This document shows, piece after piece, positions 8,690-16,132 of a stretch of DNA of 34,272 bases. The notes beneath the pieces were generated by a model. The model saw nothing but the letters and a program-made list of their open reading frames with translations. It ran no database searches and was not told where the DNA came from. The DNA is taken from positions 1 through 34,272 of the forward strand of contig JAFTEQ010000042.1 of the NCBI GenBank assembly GCA_017453565.1. Reading direction: 5' to 3'. Position 1 is the stretch's first letter. Each line of letters begins with the position of its first letter. The position numbers and the translations under genes were made by a program. This DNA comes from Bacteroidales bacterium. Lineage in GTDB: Bacteria; Bacteroidota; Bacteroidia; Bacteroidales; UBA932.

Positions 8690-11600
8690 AGCAGAAAGCC
8701 ATCAACAAGGTCCTGCTCCTGGGTTCGGGAGCGCTCAAGATCGGCCAGGCGGGCGAGTTCGACTACTCGGGCGCCCAGGCCCTCAAGGCCCTGCGTGAAG
8801 AGGGGATAGAGACCGTTCTGGTCAATCCCAACATCGCCACGGTCCAGACTTCGGAGGGGGTGGCCGACCACGTCTATTTCCTGCCGGTGACGCCCGAATT
8901 CGTGACGCGCGTGATCGAGCAGGAGCGTCCCCAGGGGATCCTCCTCTCGTTCGGCGGTCAGACGGCGCTGAACTGCGGGGTGGCCCTTGCACGCAGCGGT
9001 GTGCTGGAGCGTTATGGCGTTCAGGTTCTGGGCACGCCGGTATCGGCCATTGAAGATACGGAAGACCGCGAGCGTTTCGTGCAGCGGCTCAGTGAAATAG
9101 AGGTCCGCACCATTGCTTCGCGCCCGGCTTCTTCGCCCCAGGAGGCCCTGGATGCTGCCGCGGAACTGGGTTATCCCCTCATCGTCCGGGCGGCCTACGC
9201 CCTGGGCGGCCTGGGGTCCGACTTCGTGAACGACGACGCGTCCCTGCGCGCCTGTCTGGAAAAGGCCTTTTCCTTCTCGGACCAGGTCCTCGTGGAGAAG
9301 TCGCTTCAGGGCTGGAAGGAAATCGAGTATGAGGTGGTGCGCGACTGCCACGACAATTGCATCGCGGTCTGCAATATGGAGAATTTCGATCCCCTGGGCG
9401 TCCACACGGGTGAAAGCATCGTGGTGGCCCCCTCGCAGACCCTGAGCAACCACGACTATCATTTCCTGCGGGCGACGGCCCTGAAGATCGTACGGCACCT
9501 GGGGATCGTGGGGGAGTGCAACGTGCAGTATGCCTTCGACCCCGACTCCATGGAGTACCGTGTGATTGAGGTGAACGCCCGCCTGAGCCGCTCTTCGGCC
9601 CTGGCGTCCAAGGCGACGGGTTACCCGCTTGCCTACGTGGCGGCGAAACTCTCGCTGGGCTACGGTCTTTTCGAGATTCAGAACAGCGTAACCCGTTCCA
9701 CACCGGCCTTTTTCGAGCCTGCGCTCGATTATGTGGTGGTAAAGATCCCGCGCTGGGATCTGGGCAAGTTCCACGGCGTTTCCCGGCGGATCGGCTCCAG
9801 CATGAAGTCGGTGGGCGAGGTTATGGCCATCGGCCGCTGTTTCGAGGAGGCCCTGCAGAAGGGCCTGCGGATGATCGGCCAGGGAGCCGTGGGTTTCGTA
9901 TGCAACAAGCCCTATAAGGTGGACGACCTCGACGACGCGCTCTCCCATCCCACCGACACGCGCATCTTCGCCATAGCGGCGGCGTTTGAGTCGGGCTACG
10001 ATGCGGCCCGCATCCATGCGCTCACCCGCATCGACCGCTGGTTCCTGGACCGCCTGGCCGACATTGAACGGAATTACCGCGCCCTGGAGGCCTGCCCCGG
10101 GCTCGATGCGGTAGACAGCGCCCTGCTGCGCGAATGCAAGCGTACGGGCTTCTCCGACCTGCAGTTCGCAAGGGTGTTCGGCATCGGCGAGGCGCAGGTC
10201 CGTGCATGGCGCCTGGAAAGGGGCGTGCGGCCGGTCGTGAAGCAGATCGATACGCTCGCGGCCGAGTTCCCCGCGCAGACGAACTACCTTTATCTGACCT
10301 ATGGCGGCACGCAGAGCGACCTTCCGGCGGAAAGCGGGAGCGTGGTGGTGCTGGGGTCCGGAGCGTACCGGATCGGGAGCAGCGTGGAGTTCGACTCCTG
10401 CTCGGTCGCGTGCCTTCGGGAACTCCGCCGGCAGGGCCGTACGGCCGTGATGGTGAACTTCAATCCCGAGACCGTCTCGACCGACTACGACGAGTGCGAC
10501 CGACTCTATTTCGACGAACTGAGCCTGGAGCGGGTGCTCGATATCATAGATTTGGAACAGCCTTCCGGCGTTGTGGTGTCGGTGGGCGGACAGATCCCCA
10601 ATAACCTCGCCCTGCCCCTGGAACAGGCCGGCGTGCCCATCCTGGGCACCTCGGCGCAGGATATCGACCGGGCTGAAGACCGGCACCGCTTCTCGTCCGT
10701 AGTGGACGCGCTGGGCGTTGCACAGCCACGCTGGGCTGAACTCAGCGGCCGGGAAGACCTCGACCGCTTCATTGCGGAAGTGGGTTTCCCGGTGCTCGTG
10801 CGTCCTTCCTACGTGCTGTCCGGCGCCGCCATGAACGTGTGCTACGACCGGGAAGAACTGGAAAAATACCTGGCGCTTGCTGCGGACGTCTCGCCCGAGC
10901 ATCCCGTGGTGGTGAGCGAATTCCTCTCGCGCTGCCGTGAGATCGAATTCGACGCCGTTGCGGACGGCGGGCGCATCCTCTGCAGCGCCGTGTCGGAGCA
11001 TGTGGAGTACGCCGGCGTGCATTCGGGCGACGCCACCCTGGTTTTCCCGCCCCAGAAGCTCTATGCCGGTACCCTGCGCGCGGTGCGCGCCGATGCCGAA
11101 AAGATCGCCGCCGCGCTGCATATTTCCGGTCCCTTCAACATCCAGTTCCTGGCCCGGGAGGGACAGGTCCGCGTAATCGAGTGCAACCTGCGCGCCTCGC
11201 GTTCCTTCCCCTTCGTTTCCAAGGTAATGCGGCGCGACCTCATCGGCCTGGCTACCCGTGTCATGCTGGGACAGCATCCCGAGCCCTGCGAGACCGACGC
11301 TTTCGCGCTCCCGTACGTGGCCGTGAAAGCTTCCCAGTTCTCTTTTGCGCGCCTGCAGGAGGCTGATCCGAGGCTCGGGGTGGATATGGCGTCCACGGGG
11401 GAGGCGGCCTGTCTGGGCCACAGTTTCGAGGAAGCCCTGCTGGGGGCCCTGCTGTCGGTGGGGCAGCGCATTCCGGCGCGCAGCATCCTCATTTCCTCGG
11501 GCGATCCGCTCCAGAAAGCCGACCTGCTGCCGGCCTGCCGCCTGCTCGCAGAGCGGGGATATGAACTCTACACCACCGAAGGAACCTGGCGCTACCTCTA

Positions 11601-11895
11601 TGAGAACGGCATCCGCACGACGCGGGCACTCTGGCCTTCAGACCGTGGCAATCCTGTGCTCAGCGCCACTTTCCCGCAGGTTCTGGACCTGATAGCGGAA
11701 CATAAAGTAGAGATGGTGATCAACATACCAAAAAACCGTACGGACAAGGAGTTGGATAATGGCTATAAGATTCGGCGAGCAGCCATCGACGCCAATATCC
11801 CGCTCTTTACCGACGCCCGTCTTGCCACGGCTTTCATCGGGGCTTTCTGCCATTGCGGCGAAGATTCTATCGAAGTGAAAGAGTGGTGGGGCTGA
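8686..11895 (+). CDS. carB: Carbamoyl-phosphate synthase large subunit
   Basis: CarB makes carbamoyl phosphate from bicarbonate, two ATP and ammonia delivered by CarA. At 1069 residues it has the normal length and internal duplication. The first synthetase half starts with LLLGSGALKIGQAGEFDYSG and the second with VVLGSGAYRIGSSVEFD; each has an ATP-grasp domain (KEIEYEVVRD in the first, REIEFDAVAD in the second). The C-terminal allosteric MGS-like domain covers roughly the last 150 residues (ERGYELYTTEGTWRYL, INIPKNRTDKELDNGYKIRR). It is the last gene of the run and is followed by about 550 nt without a gene but rich in inverted repeats. Large open frames on the opposite strand here come from codon bias. 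Confidence 0.98.
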   Translation: MKQKAINKVLLLGSGALKIGQAGEFDYSGAQALKALREEGIETVLVNPNIATVQTSEGVADHVYFLPVTPEFVTRVIEQERPQGILLSFGGQTALNCGVALARSGVLERYGVQVLGTPVSAIEDTEDRERFVQRLSEIEVRTIASRPASSPQEALDAAAELGYPLIVRAAYALGGLGSDFVNDDASLRACLEKAFSFSDQVLVEKSLQGWKEIEYEVVRDCHDNCIAVCNMENFDPLGVHTGESIVVAPSQTLSNHDYHFLRATALKIVRHLGIVGECNVQYAFDPDSMEYRVIEVNARLSRSSALASKATGYPLAYVAAKLSLGYGLFEIQNSVTRSTPAFFEPALDYVVVKIPRWDLGKFHGVSRRIGSSMKSVGEVMAIGRCFEEALQKGLRMIGQGAVGFVCNKPYKVDDLDDALSHPTDTRIFAIAAAFESGYDAARIHALTRIDRWFLDRLADIERNYRALEACPGLDAVDSALLRECKRTGFSDLQFARVFGIGEAQVRAWRLERGVRPVVKQIDTLAAEFPAQTNYLYLTYGGTQSDLPAESGSVVVLGSGAYRIGSSVEFDSCSVACLRELRRQGRTAVMVNFNPETVSTDYDECDRLYFDELSLERVLDIIDLEQPSGVVVSVGGQIPNNLALPLEQAGVPILGTSAQDIDRAEDRHRFSSVVDALGVAQPRWAELSGREDLDRFIAEVGFPVLVRPSYVLSGAAMNVCYDREELEKYLALAADVSPEHPVVVSEFLSRCREIEFDAVADGGRILCSAVSEHVEYAGVHSGDATLVFPPQKLYAGTLRAVRADAEKIAAALHISGPFNIQFLAREGQVRVIECNLRASRSFPFVSKVMRRDLIGLATRVMLGQHPEPCETDAFALPYVAVKASQFSFARLQEADPRLGVDMASTGEAACLGHSFEEALLGALLSVGQRIPARSILISSGDPLQKADLLPACRLLAERGYELYTTEGTWRYLYENGIRTTRALWPSDRGNPVLSATFPQVLDLIAEHKVEMVINIPKNRTDKELDNGYKIRRAAIDANIPLFTDARLATAFIGAFCHCGEDSIEVKEWWG

Positions 11896-11906
11896 GGCTT
11901 TGCGTC

Positions 11907-12026
11907 GGCCTCTGTGCCCTGCAGTTCCCCGGGGGAGTTCGCTTCGCTCACCCCACCGTCTTTGACGGTCCCCCCGCTTCCGTGCCGCGGGTGGCACGTC
12001 CCCCGGGGAACTCAGGCACAGAGGCC
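11907..12026. repeat. Long branched hairpin (26 paired bases enclosing two hairpins)
   Basis: Bases 11907-11918 pair perfectly with 12015-12026 (12 bp, ggcctctgtgcc), and 11923-11936 pair perfectly with 11999-12012 (14 bp), separated by a small asymmetric internal loop. Inside are two further stem-loops: accgtc-ttt-gacggt at 11955-11969, and cgtgcc/ggcacg at 11981-11998. The result is a branched fold of about 120 nt, far longer than a terminator needs and without a T-tract. It starts 11 nt after the carB stop. It resembles intergenic REP-like elements more than a known riboswitch; I do not recognise the family. Confidence 0.75.
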
Positions 12027-12068
12027 CGCCTCCCAATTCCGTTTCTTGCGTCCCTGTTGCCGCCCGGT

Positions 12069-12156
12069 CTTCTGCCCGTGCGGACTCCATTCTCGCAGCT
12101 TCGTCCCCGCTGCGCAGGAACTCGCTGCTGCGGGTGATGTCCGCCCTTGGCAGAAG
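12069..12156. repeat. Dispersed structured repeat, copy 1
   Basis: A core of about 60 bases beginning cggactccattctcgca and ending in a ctgctgcgggtgatg block recurs at about 33979-34038 with a few substitutions and one 1-nt indel. In this copy the core is closed by gcggac/gtccgc (12080-12085 with 12139-12144) and by an outer stem cttctgcc/ggcagaag (12069-12076 with 12149-12156). The outer stem sequence differs from that of copy 2, but both pair. Confidence 0.75.
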
Positions 12157-12171
12157 GTCCGGGCGCCTAGA

Positions 12172-12248
12172 TTGCCGCTTCTCCGCGGAGCAGGATTCGT
12201 TGCTGCGGGTGAGGTCGCCTCAGGCGAAAGGCTCTCCGTCGCCGGCAA
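12172..12248. repeat. Degenerate neighbouring repeat unit
   Basis: Directly after copy 1, the tract gcaggattcgttgctgcggg (from about 12190) resembles the gcaggaactcgctgctgcgg part of the repeat core. It is enclosed by the short inverted pair ttgccg (12172-12177) and cggcaa (12243-12248), and contains the palindrome ctccgcggag. It looks like a decayed or variant unit of the same structured repeat. Confidence 0.45.
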
Positions 12249-12260
12249 AGCATCGAGATT

Positions 12261-12380
12261 CCGTGGAGGCTAAATCCTTATGATTCAATGAATAACCCCA
12301 CTATCGGACCCCCTCAAAAGGGGTGCCCTATAGTGCTTCATTATCTTGATGTTCAGTGCTTTAGCCTCCACGGGTTTTTT
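12261..12380 (+). terminator. Terminator-like nested inverted repeat with T-tract, downstream of carB
   Basis: A perfect 14-bp inverted repeat (ccgtggaggctaaa at 12261-12274, complement at 12360-12373) is followed by six T residues at 12375-12380. The long loop contains its own palindrome: cactat/atagtg at 12299-12304 and 12330-12335, with acccc/ggggt inside. The T-tract is on the + side, so it would end transcription from the gyrB-carB run before it meets the oppositely oriented GNAT gene. The wide loop is unusual for a simple intrinsic terminator. Confidence 0.55.
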
Positions 12381-12449
12381 GGACCAGCCGGGCGCACGCT
12401 GTGTGCCTGTCTGTCTACGGGTGCTGCTGCGGATGGGCTGCCCGGGGTT

Positions 12450-12941
12450 CTATCGGGCGGGGCGCTCGGGACCGGGCAACACCAGCTCCATCGAAGTATA
12501 CTGGGGCTGGAGTCCAAGGGATTCATAGAAGGCCCTGGCTACTGGATTGCAGTCCCAGACGTGCAGGGTGATGTTGTAGAAGCCGTTTTGGCTGGCATAG
12601 CTTTGGACGTACCTGAACAAGGCTTTGCCTATGCCCCGGCCACGGGCTGCGGCATCTACGCAGAGATCGTCCAGATAGAGGGTGCGGAGCGGCTTCAGGC
12701 TGCCGCTGTTTTGGCTTCGGGCCGCGCAGAAGGCATAACCCAGGACCGTTGCATCCTCCTCATAGACGAAAACGGGGGTTTCCGGATTGGCAAAGAGGGA
12801 GAGCAGTTCCTCGTCGCTGTATTTCTTTCCCTCTGCCCGGAACAGGTCGGGGCGTCCGTTGTGGTGGATGGCGAGCACCTGTTCCAGCAGCCGGTTTATG
12901 GCCGGAAGGTCCCGTGGTTCCGCTTTTCGAATCATCTGCAT
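12450..12941 (-). CDS. GNAT family N-acetyltransferase
   Basis: This 163-residue protein has the acetyl-CoA-dependent GNAT fold. The acetyl-CoA pyrophosphate loop is RGRGIG at residues 100-105 in VDAAARGRGIGKALF, preceded by the beta-strand LRTLYLDDLCV. The C-terminal block NITLHVWDCNPVARAFYESLG is typical. I chose ATG 12941 because it gives MQMIRKAEPRDLPAI, the usual GNAT N-terminus, with a purine-rich ggaaagcaag tract just upstream; longer in-frame extension adds unrelated residues. A second ATG at 12935 is possible. The acceptor (amino acid, polyamine or protein) is unknown. It is a lone gene, convergent with carB and divergent from valS. Confidence 0.88.
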   Translation of the reverse strand: MQMIRKAEPRDLPAINRLLEQVLAIHHNGRPDLFRAEGKKYSDEELLSLFANPETPVFVYEEDATVLGYAFCAARSQNSGSLKPLRTLYLDDLCVDAAARGRGIGKALFRYVQSYASQNGFYNITLHVWDCNPVARAFYESLGLQPQYTSMELVLPGPERPAR

Positions 12942-13015
12942 CTTGCTTTCCGTTTGTCTGGACCCGCTCTTCCTTCGCCGGGCAAAATGCCGGGAAGACG
13001 GAAGCGTGGCGCCGT

Positions 13016-13023
13016 CAAATATA
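13016..13023 (-). promoter_or_regulatory. Probable -7 element for the GNAT gene
   Basis: On the - strand this reads TATATTTG, matching the Bacteroidetes -7 consensus TAnnTTTG. It lies about 75 nt upstream of the GNAT start. No clear TTTG -33 box is found at the usual distance. Confidence 0.4.
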
Positions 13024-13037
13024 ACGACATTATTTAT

Positions 13038-13045
13038 TATATTTG
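13038..13045 (+). promoter_or_regulatory. valS: Probable -7 element for valS
   Basis: TATATTTG matches TAnnTTTG and ends 20 nt before the valS ATG. It is a mirror of the - strand element at 13016-13023, giving a compact divergent promoter. A -33 box is not obvious. Confidence 0.5.
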
Positions 13046-13065
13046 TAGGATTAAAGAAAAGAAAG

Positions 13066-15702
13066 ATGGAGACGAAAGCCAAGTACAATCCTGCGGAAGT
13101 GGAAGACAAGTGGTATGCCTATTGGGTCAAGAACCGTTGCTTCCATTCGGAACCCGATAACCGTCAACCGTATACGGTGGTCATCCCGCCGCCCAATGTG
13201 ACGGGTATCCTGCACATGGGTCACGTGCTCAACAACACGCTCAACGACGTGCTGGTGCGCAAGGCGCGGATGGACGGGAAGAACGCCTGCTGGGTCCCCG
13301 GCACCGACCACGCCTCCATTGCCACCGAGAGCAAGGTGGTCGCGCGCCTGAAGGAGCGCGGCATCTCCAAGGAGGATATCTCGCGTGAGGAGTTCCTCCG
13401 CTATGCCTGGGAATGGAAGGAGGAGCACGGCGGGATTATCCTGCAGCAGCTCCGCAAACTCGGCGCTTCCTGCGACTGGGACCGCACCCGCTTCACGATG
13501 GATCCCGACCTGAGCCGGGCGGTGATCAACACCTTCGTGCATTTCTACAAGAAAGGCTGGATTTACCGGGGCGTGCGGATGGTCAACTGGGACCCCGTGG
13601 GCAAGACGGCGGTGAGCGACGAGGAAGTGATCCACAAAGACACCAAGAGCCATTTCTATCATCTGAAATACTATGTTTCCGACGGGGCGGGGCATCCCAC
13701 CGACAAATTCCTGGTGATCGCTACCACGCGTCCGGAGACCATCATGGCCGACTCGGCTATCTGCGTGAACCCCGCCGACGAACGCCACCACTGGCTGCGC
13801 GGCAAGAAGGTTCTCATCCCGCTCATCGGCCGGGAGATTCCCGTGATCGAGGACGATTACGTGGAGATGGATTTCGGTACGGGCTGCCTCAAGGTGACGC
13901 CCGCCCACGACGTGCACGACTATGAGATCGGCCTGCGGCACAACCTGCCCGTGATCGACATCATCGACGATGACGGCCGCCTGAACGAAAAGGCGCAGAT
14001 CCTGGTGGGTGAGGACCGTTTCGTGGCCCGCAAGAAGATTGAAAAGATGCTCGAAGAGGCCGGCAACCTGGTGAAGGTGGAGGAGTATACCTCTCCCGTG
14101 GGTTATTCGGAACGCACCGACGCCGTCATCGAACCCAAACTCAGCGCCCAATGGTTCCTGAAGATGGGTGAGATGGCCGCTCAGGCCCTTGATGCGGTGG
14201 AATCGGGCCGGGTGAAACTCATCCCCGACAAATACCGCAACACCTATCGGCACTGGATGGAGAATGTGCGCGACTGGTGCATTTCCCGTCAGCTCTGGTG
14301 GGGCCAGCAGATTCCCGCCTGGTATCTGCCCGACGGCAGCATCGTGGTGGAGGAAACGGCCGAGGATGCCCTCCGGGCGGCTCAGGCCAAGGATCCCTCG
14401 CTCACGGCGGCCGACCTGCGTCAGGATCCCGACGTGCTCGATACCTGGTTCTCCAGCTGGCTCTGGCCCATTTCGGTCTTCGACCCCCAGCGGCCCGGTC
14501 ATCCGGAGCATGCGCCCAACCGCGACCTTTCCTATTACTATCCCACCAACGACCTGGTGACCGGCCCGGACATCCTCTTCTTCTGGGTGGCCCGCATGAT
14601 CATGGCCGGCGAGACCTTCATGGGCGACGTGCCTTTCCGAAACGTGTACCTGACGGGTATCGTGCGGGACAAGCTGGGCCGCAAGATGAGCAAGACCCTG
14701 GGCAATTCGCCCGATCCGCTCGACCTGATTGCCAAGTACGTCTCCGACGCCGTCCGTATCGGGATGCTCCTTTGTTCCTCTGCGGGCAACGACATCTTCT
14801 ACGATGAGAGCCAGGTGGAACAGGGACGCAACTTCTGTGGCAAGATCTGGAACTCCTGGCGCCTGATCGACGGCTGGAGCGTGGACGAGGGCGCGGCCCA
14901 GGGCGAAGCCGCCCGCGTGGCCGTGAAATGGTTCGACAACCTGCTTTCGCGCAGCATCGAGACTGTTGAAGACTGCTATGCCAAATTCCGTATCTCGGAG
15001 GCACTGATGACCATCTATAAACTCTTCTGGGACGACTTCTGCAGCGTCTATCTGGAGTTGGTGAAACCCGCCTTCGGACGGGCTGTGGACGGACATACCT
15101 ATGAAGCCACCGTCCTTTTCTTCGAAAAACTGCTCAAACTCATCCACCCCGTGATGCCTTTCATTACGGAGGAACTTTGGCAGGCCATGGCGCCGCGCCG
15201 CGAGGGCGAAACCATCATGTACCAGCGCACTCCGAAGGCCGGCCCCTACGACGCGGCCTTCCTCGATGCCTTCGACCTGGTGCGTGAGATCGTGGCTGGC
15301 GTGCGCGGCGTGCGGGCCCAGAAGGGGATTGCCCCCAAGCAGAGCCTTCCGCTCCATATCGAAGGGCAACTGCCAGGGGAACTGCTGCCTGTGCTGGAGA
15401 AGTCGGCACTGGTGGAAGTCAAGTCCGGACCGGTGGAGGGTGTCTGCGCCTCCTTCCTCGTGGGTACCGTCAAGTGCAGCGTGCCCATGGAGGGGTTCGT
15501 GAACGTGGATGAGGAACGGGCCAAACTGCAGGCCGACCTTGCCTATCAGCAGAAGTTCCTCGCTACGGCCCGCGCCAAACTGGCCAATCAGGCCTTCGTG
15601 GCCCATGCTCCCGAAGCGGTGGTGGCCGCTGAACGCAAGAAAGAGGCCGATGCCCTGAGCCGCATCGCGGCGCTTGAAACGGCGCTCTCCGCCCTTAATT
15701 AG
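13066..15702 (+). CDS. valS: Valyl-tRNA synthetase
   Basis: ValS charges tRNA-Val and edits threonine. The 879 residues start at ATG 13066 (METKAKYNPAEVEDKWYAYW); in-frame upstream extension is rejected because it enters the divergent promoter and GNAT gene. The HIGH motif is HMGH (residues 50-53) in PPPNVTGILHMGHVLNNTL and the second signature is KMSKT (540-544) in GRKMSKTLGNSPDP. The CP1 editing domain includes TTRPETIMADSA and GCLKVTPAHDVHDYEIG. The C-terminal coiled-coil tRNA arm is visible in the last 70 residues. The motif set separates it from LeuS and IleS. It opens the second nine-gene run. Confidence 0.97.
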   Translation: METKAKYNPAEVEDKWYAYWVKNRCFHSEPDNRQPYTVVIPPPNVTGILHMGHVLNNTLNDVLVRKARMDGKNACWVPGTDHASIATESKVVARLKERGISKEDISREEFLRYAWEWKEEHGGIILQQLRKLGASCDWDRTRFTMDPDLSRAVINTFVHFYKKGWIYRGVRMVNWDPVGKTAVSDEEVIHKDTKSHFYHLKYYVSDGAGHPTDKFLVIATTRPETIMADSAICVNPADERHHWLRGKKVLIPLIGREIPVIEDDYVEMDFGTGCLKVTPAHDVHDYEIGLRHNLPVIDIIDDDGRLNEKAQILVGEDRFVARKKIEKMLEEAGNLVKVEEYTSPVGYSERTDAVIEPKLSAQWFLKMGEMAAQALDAVESGRVKLIPDKYRNTYRHWMENVRDWCISRQLWWGQQIPAWYLPDGSIVVEETAEDALRAAQAKDPSLTAADLRQDPDVLDTWFSSWLWPISVFDPQRPGHPEHAPNRDLSYYYPTNDLVTGPDILFFWVARMIMAGETFMGDVPFRNVYLTGIVRDKLGRKMSKTLGNSPDPLDLIAKYVSDAVRIGMLLCSSAGNDIFYDESQVEQGRNFCGKIWNSWRLIDGWSVDEGAAQGEAARVAVKWFDNLLSRSIETVEDCYAKFRISEALMTIYKLFWDDFCSVYLELVKPAFGRAVDGHTYEATVLFFEKLLKLIHPVMPFITEELWQAMAPRREGETIMYQRTPKAGPYDAAFLDAFDLVREIVAGVRGVRAQKGIAPKQSLPLHIEGQLPGELLPVLEKSALVEVKSGPVEGVCASFLVGTVKCSVPMEGFVNVDEERAKLQADLAYQQKFLATARAKLANQAFVAHAPEAVVAAERKKEADALSRIAALETALSALN

Positions 15703-15709
15703 GATCATT

Positions 15710-16132
15710 ATGGTGTACTACGAAACCGTCCTGCCTGTCCGTTACTATGAGTGCGATCCCATGGGGATCGTGCATCACAGCAATTACATCCGCTTCTTCG
15801 AATGTGCGCGCAGCGCCATGATGGAGGCCTATGGCTATAGCGTCCAGGCCTGTGCCGACGACAAACTGGTCTTTCCCATCGCGGGCATCCAGCTGCGCTA
15901 CCATCATCCGCTCCGGATGGGCGACAGCGTCCGCGTCACGGCGGCGATCCGGAAGATGCCGCTTGCCAAGCTGGAAGTGGAACAGCAGGTGTTCAACCAG
16001 GACGGCGTGCTCTGCTGCGAGGGGACCGTGGTGCTGGGCTTTATGGATGCCGATACGGGCCGGGTGCTCCGCTGTCCGGAGAAGTTCTCCCAAATGCTCC
16101 AGGCCCATCTTTCAGACAAGGACGAGCCATGA
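15710..16132 (+). CDS. YbgC/FadM-type acyl-CoA thioesterase (hotdog fold)
   Basis: This 140-residue protein is a 4-hydroxybenzoyl-CoA-type hotdog thioesterase that hydrolyses acyl-CoA thioesters. The signature is D16 in YYECDPMGIVHHSNYIRFFE, where the aspartate and the GIVHHSNY helix form the active site. The later strand LRYHHPLRMGDSVRV is also typical. ATG 15710, 7 nt after valS, was chosen; an in-frame ATG at 15674 would overlap valS and adds an unrelated N-terminus. The physiological acyl-CoA is not evident. The stop overlaps the ABC-F start by 4 nt. Confidence 0.9.
   Translation: MVYYETVLPVRYYECDPMGIVHHSNYIRFFECARSAMMEAYGYSVQACADDKLVFPIAGIQLRYHHPLRMGDSVRVTAAIRKMPLAKLEVEQQVFNQDGVLCCEGTVVLGFMDADTGRVLRCPEKFSQMLQAHLSDKDEP

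Larger units (their letters stand above)
11896..12449. other. Gene-free convergent intergenic region packed with inverted repeats
   Basis: About 550 bases lie between the 3' ends of carB (+) and the GNAT gene (-). I find no credible gene here. The stretch contains, in order, a long branched hairpin (11907-12026), a repeat unit with a paired outer stem (12069-12156), a degenerate third unit bounded by ttgccg/cggcaa (12172-12248) and a nested terminator-like structure (12261-12380). The open frames across it have no recognisable homology and simply cross these palindromes. Confidence 0.8.

Noticed and set aside
8413-11421. A 1002-codon open frame on the - strand opposite carB
   Set aside because: It lies wholly opposite the unmistakable carA/carB coding frames, has no recognisable domains, and long antisense frames are common in GC-rich coding sequence with this codon bias.
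11907-12026. tRNA or tmRNA reading of the branched hairpin
   Set aside because: The closing stem is far too long and there is no T-loop, anticodon arm or CCA end.
12787-13065. Upstream in-frame extension of valS
   Set aside because: It would run through the divergent promoter and into the GNAT gene; the family N-terminus begins at 13066.
12288-13160. A 290-codon + strand frame
   Set aside because: It is antisense to the GNAT gene and crosses the terminator-like repeat and the start of valS in another frame.
13051-15708. An 885-codon open frame on the - strand opposite valS
   Set aside because: Same reason: it mirrors valS and its translation is His/Gly/Val-rich without family features.
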